Of a stretch of DNA of 64,000 nucleotides, positions 63,794 through 64,000 are shown piece by piece. Position 1 is the stretch's first letter. Every line of letters starts with the position of its first letter. Source of the DNA: Silene latifolia (Eukaryota > Streptophyta > Magnoliopsida > Caryophyllales > Caryophyllaceae); the NCBI RefSeq assembly GCF_048544455.1, contig NC_133526.1, positions 3,116,001 through 3,180,000 of the forward strand, read 5' to 3'. The notes under the pieces are model-generated. The model did not search any database, was not told the origin of the DNA, and saw only the letters and a program-made list of their open reading frames with translations. A program made the translations under genes and the position numbers.

Positions 63794-64000
63794 AATGAAT
63801 TGTAAAAGTATAAAATCGATTTTGGGACCCAAGCCATCAGCTTAAGCTTTTGGTTCCTGACTTGCTTCTCATACTGTCATACATGGTACTTAATATGAAT
63901 TGCAGAACTTTCTTCATCAATATTCACATACTCGTATATAAATAAGAAGAAACGATGGTTCGAAGCAGATGTTGCTCCAAGTTATGAATCAAAGTAATTG
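63794..64000. repeat. dispersed repeat, copy B, uninterrupted, cut by window end
   Basis: Matches both halves of 41285-41732 around its Stowaway. Shared words are TATAAAATCGAT, CCATCAGYTTARGCTTTTG, CTTAATAT, ATCAATATTCACA, GATGGTTCGAA and CCAAGTTATGAATCAAAGTA. Possibly an old LTR-type fossil. Confidence 0.6.

Overview
This is a plant nuclear window: AT-rich DNA, GT-AG introns, and long intergenic stretches full of small transposons. I infer a core eudicot, probably Caryophyllales (spinach/beet/quinoa-like), from general sequence flavour such as frequent ACTCCGTA words. No single marker proves the order. There is nothing bacterial, no CRISPR array and no recognisable endogenous-virus coding region.

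Seven protein genes are supported. On the minus strand near the left end are a small unknown protein (47-319) and a single-exon gamma-glutamylcyclotransferase-like (AIG2/GGACT-type) protein (2695-3222). At 18363-18893 (minus) is a Cys-rich plant protein of unknown function. A four-exon PLATZ zinc-binding transcription factor lies at 31354-33790 (plus). A three-exon subgroup Ia bHLH transcription factor lies at 42157-43625 (minus). A 16-exon GPI-anchor inositol acyltransferase gene (PIGW/GWT1) lies at 47424-53614 (minus). A five-exon plastid hydroxymethylbilane synthase gene (HEMC) lies at 57088-61918 (minus). All exon junctions of the last four were read by eye; they keep frame throughout and give 222, 281, 464 and 365 residues.

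The genes are unrelated neighbours, not an operon. Their roles are glutathione/gamma-glutamyl metabolism, transcription, ER GPI-anchor synthesis and tetrapyrrole synthesis.

The rest is mainly transposon debris, and several insertions can be bounded to the base. There is a 5'-truncated L1-type LINE with a 10-bp target duplication, an RTE-type LINE tail with a 14-bp duplication, and a tRNA-derived SINE with a 14-bp duplication. There are four non-autonomous Helitrons, three sharing one 5' terminus. There are about a dozen Stowaway MITEs (TA duplications), Tourist/PIF-Harbinger-like MITEs with 3-bp duplications, and several hAT-, Mutator- and foldback-type MITEs. Some are nested: Stowaway in Tourist-like, Stowaway in RTE, and Stowaway in a dispersed repeat whose empty copy is also in the window.

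The most unusual structures are an 818-bp foldback element about 200 bp upstream of the PIGW start codon, a 140-bp tandem array in PLATZ intron 3, a triplicated 225-bp repeat in HEMC intron 1, and a 33-bp tandem array whose units are themselves palindromic (21510-21647). I found no convincing new gene system. The value of the window lies in its clean insertion histories and repeat structures.
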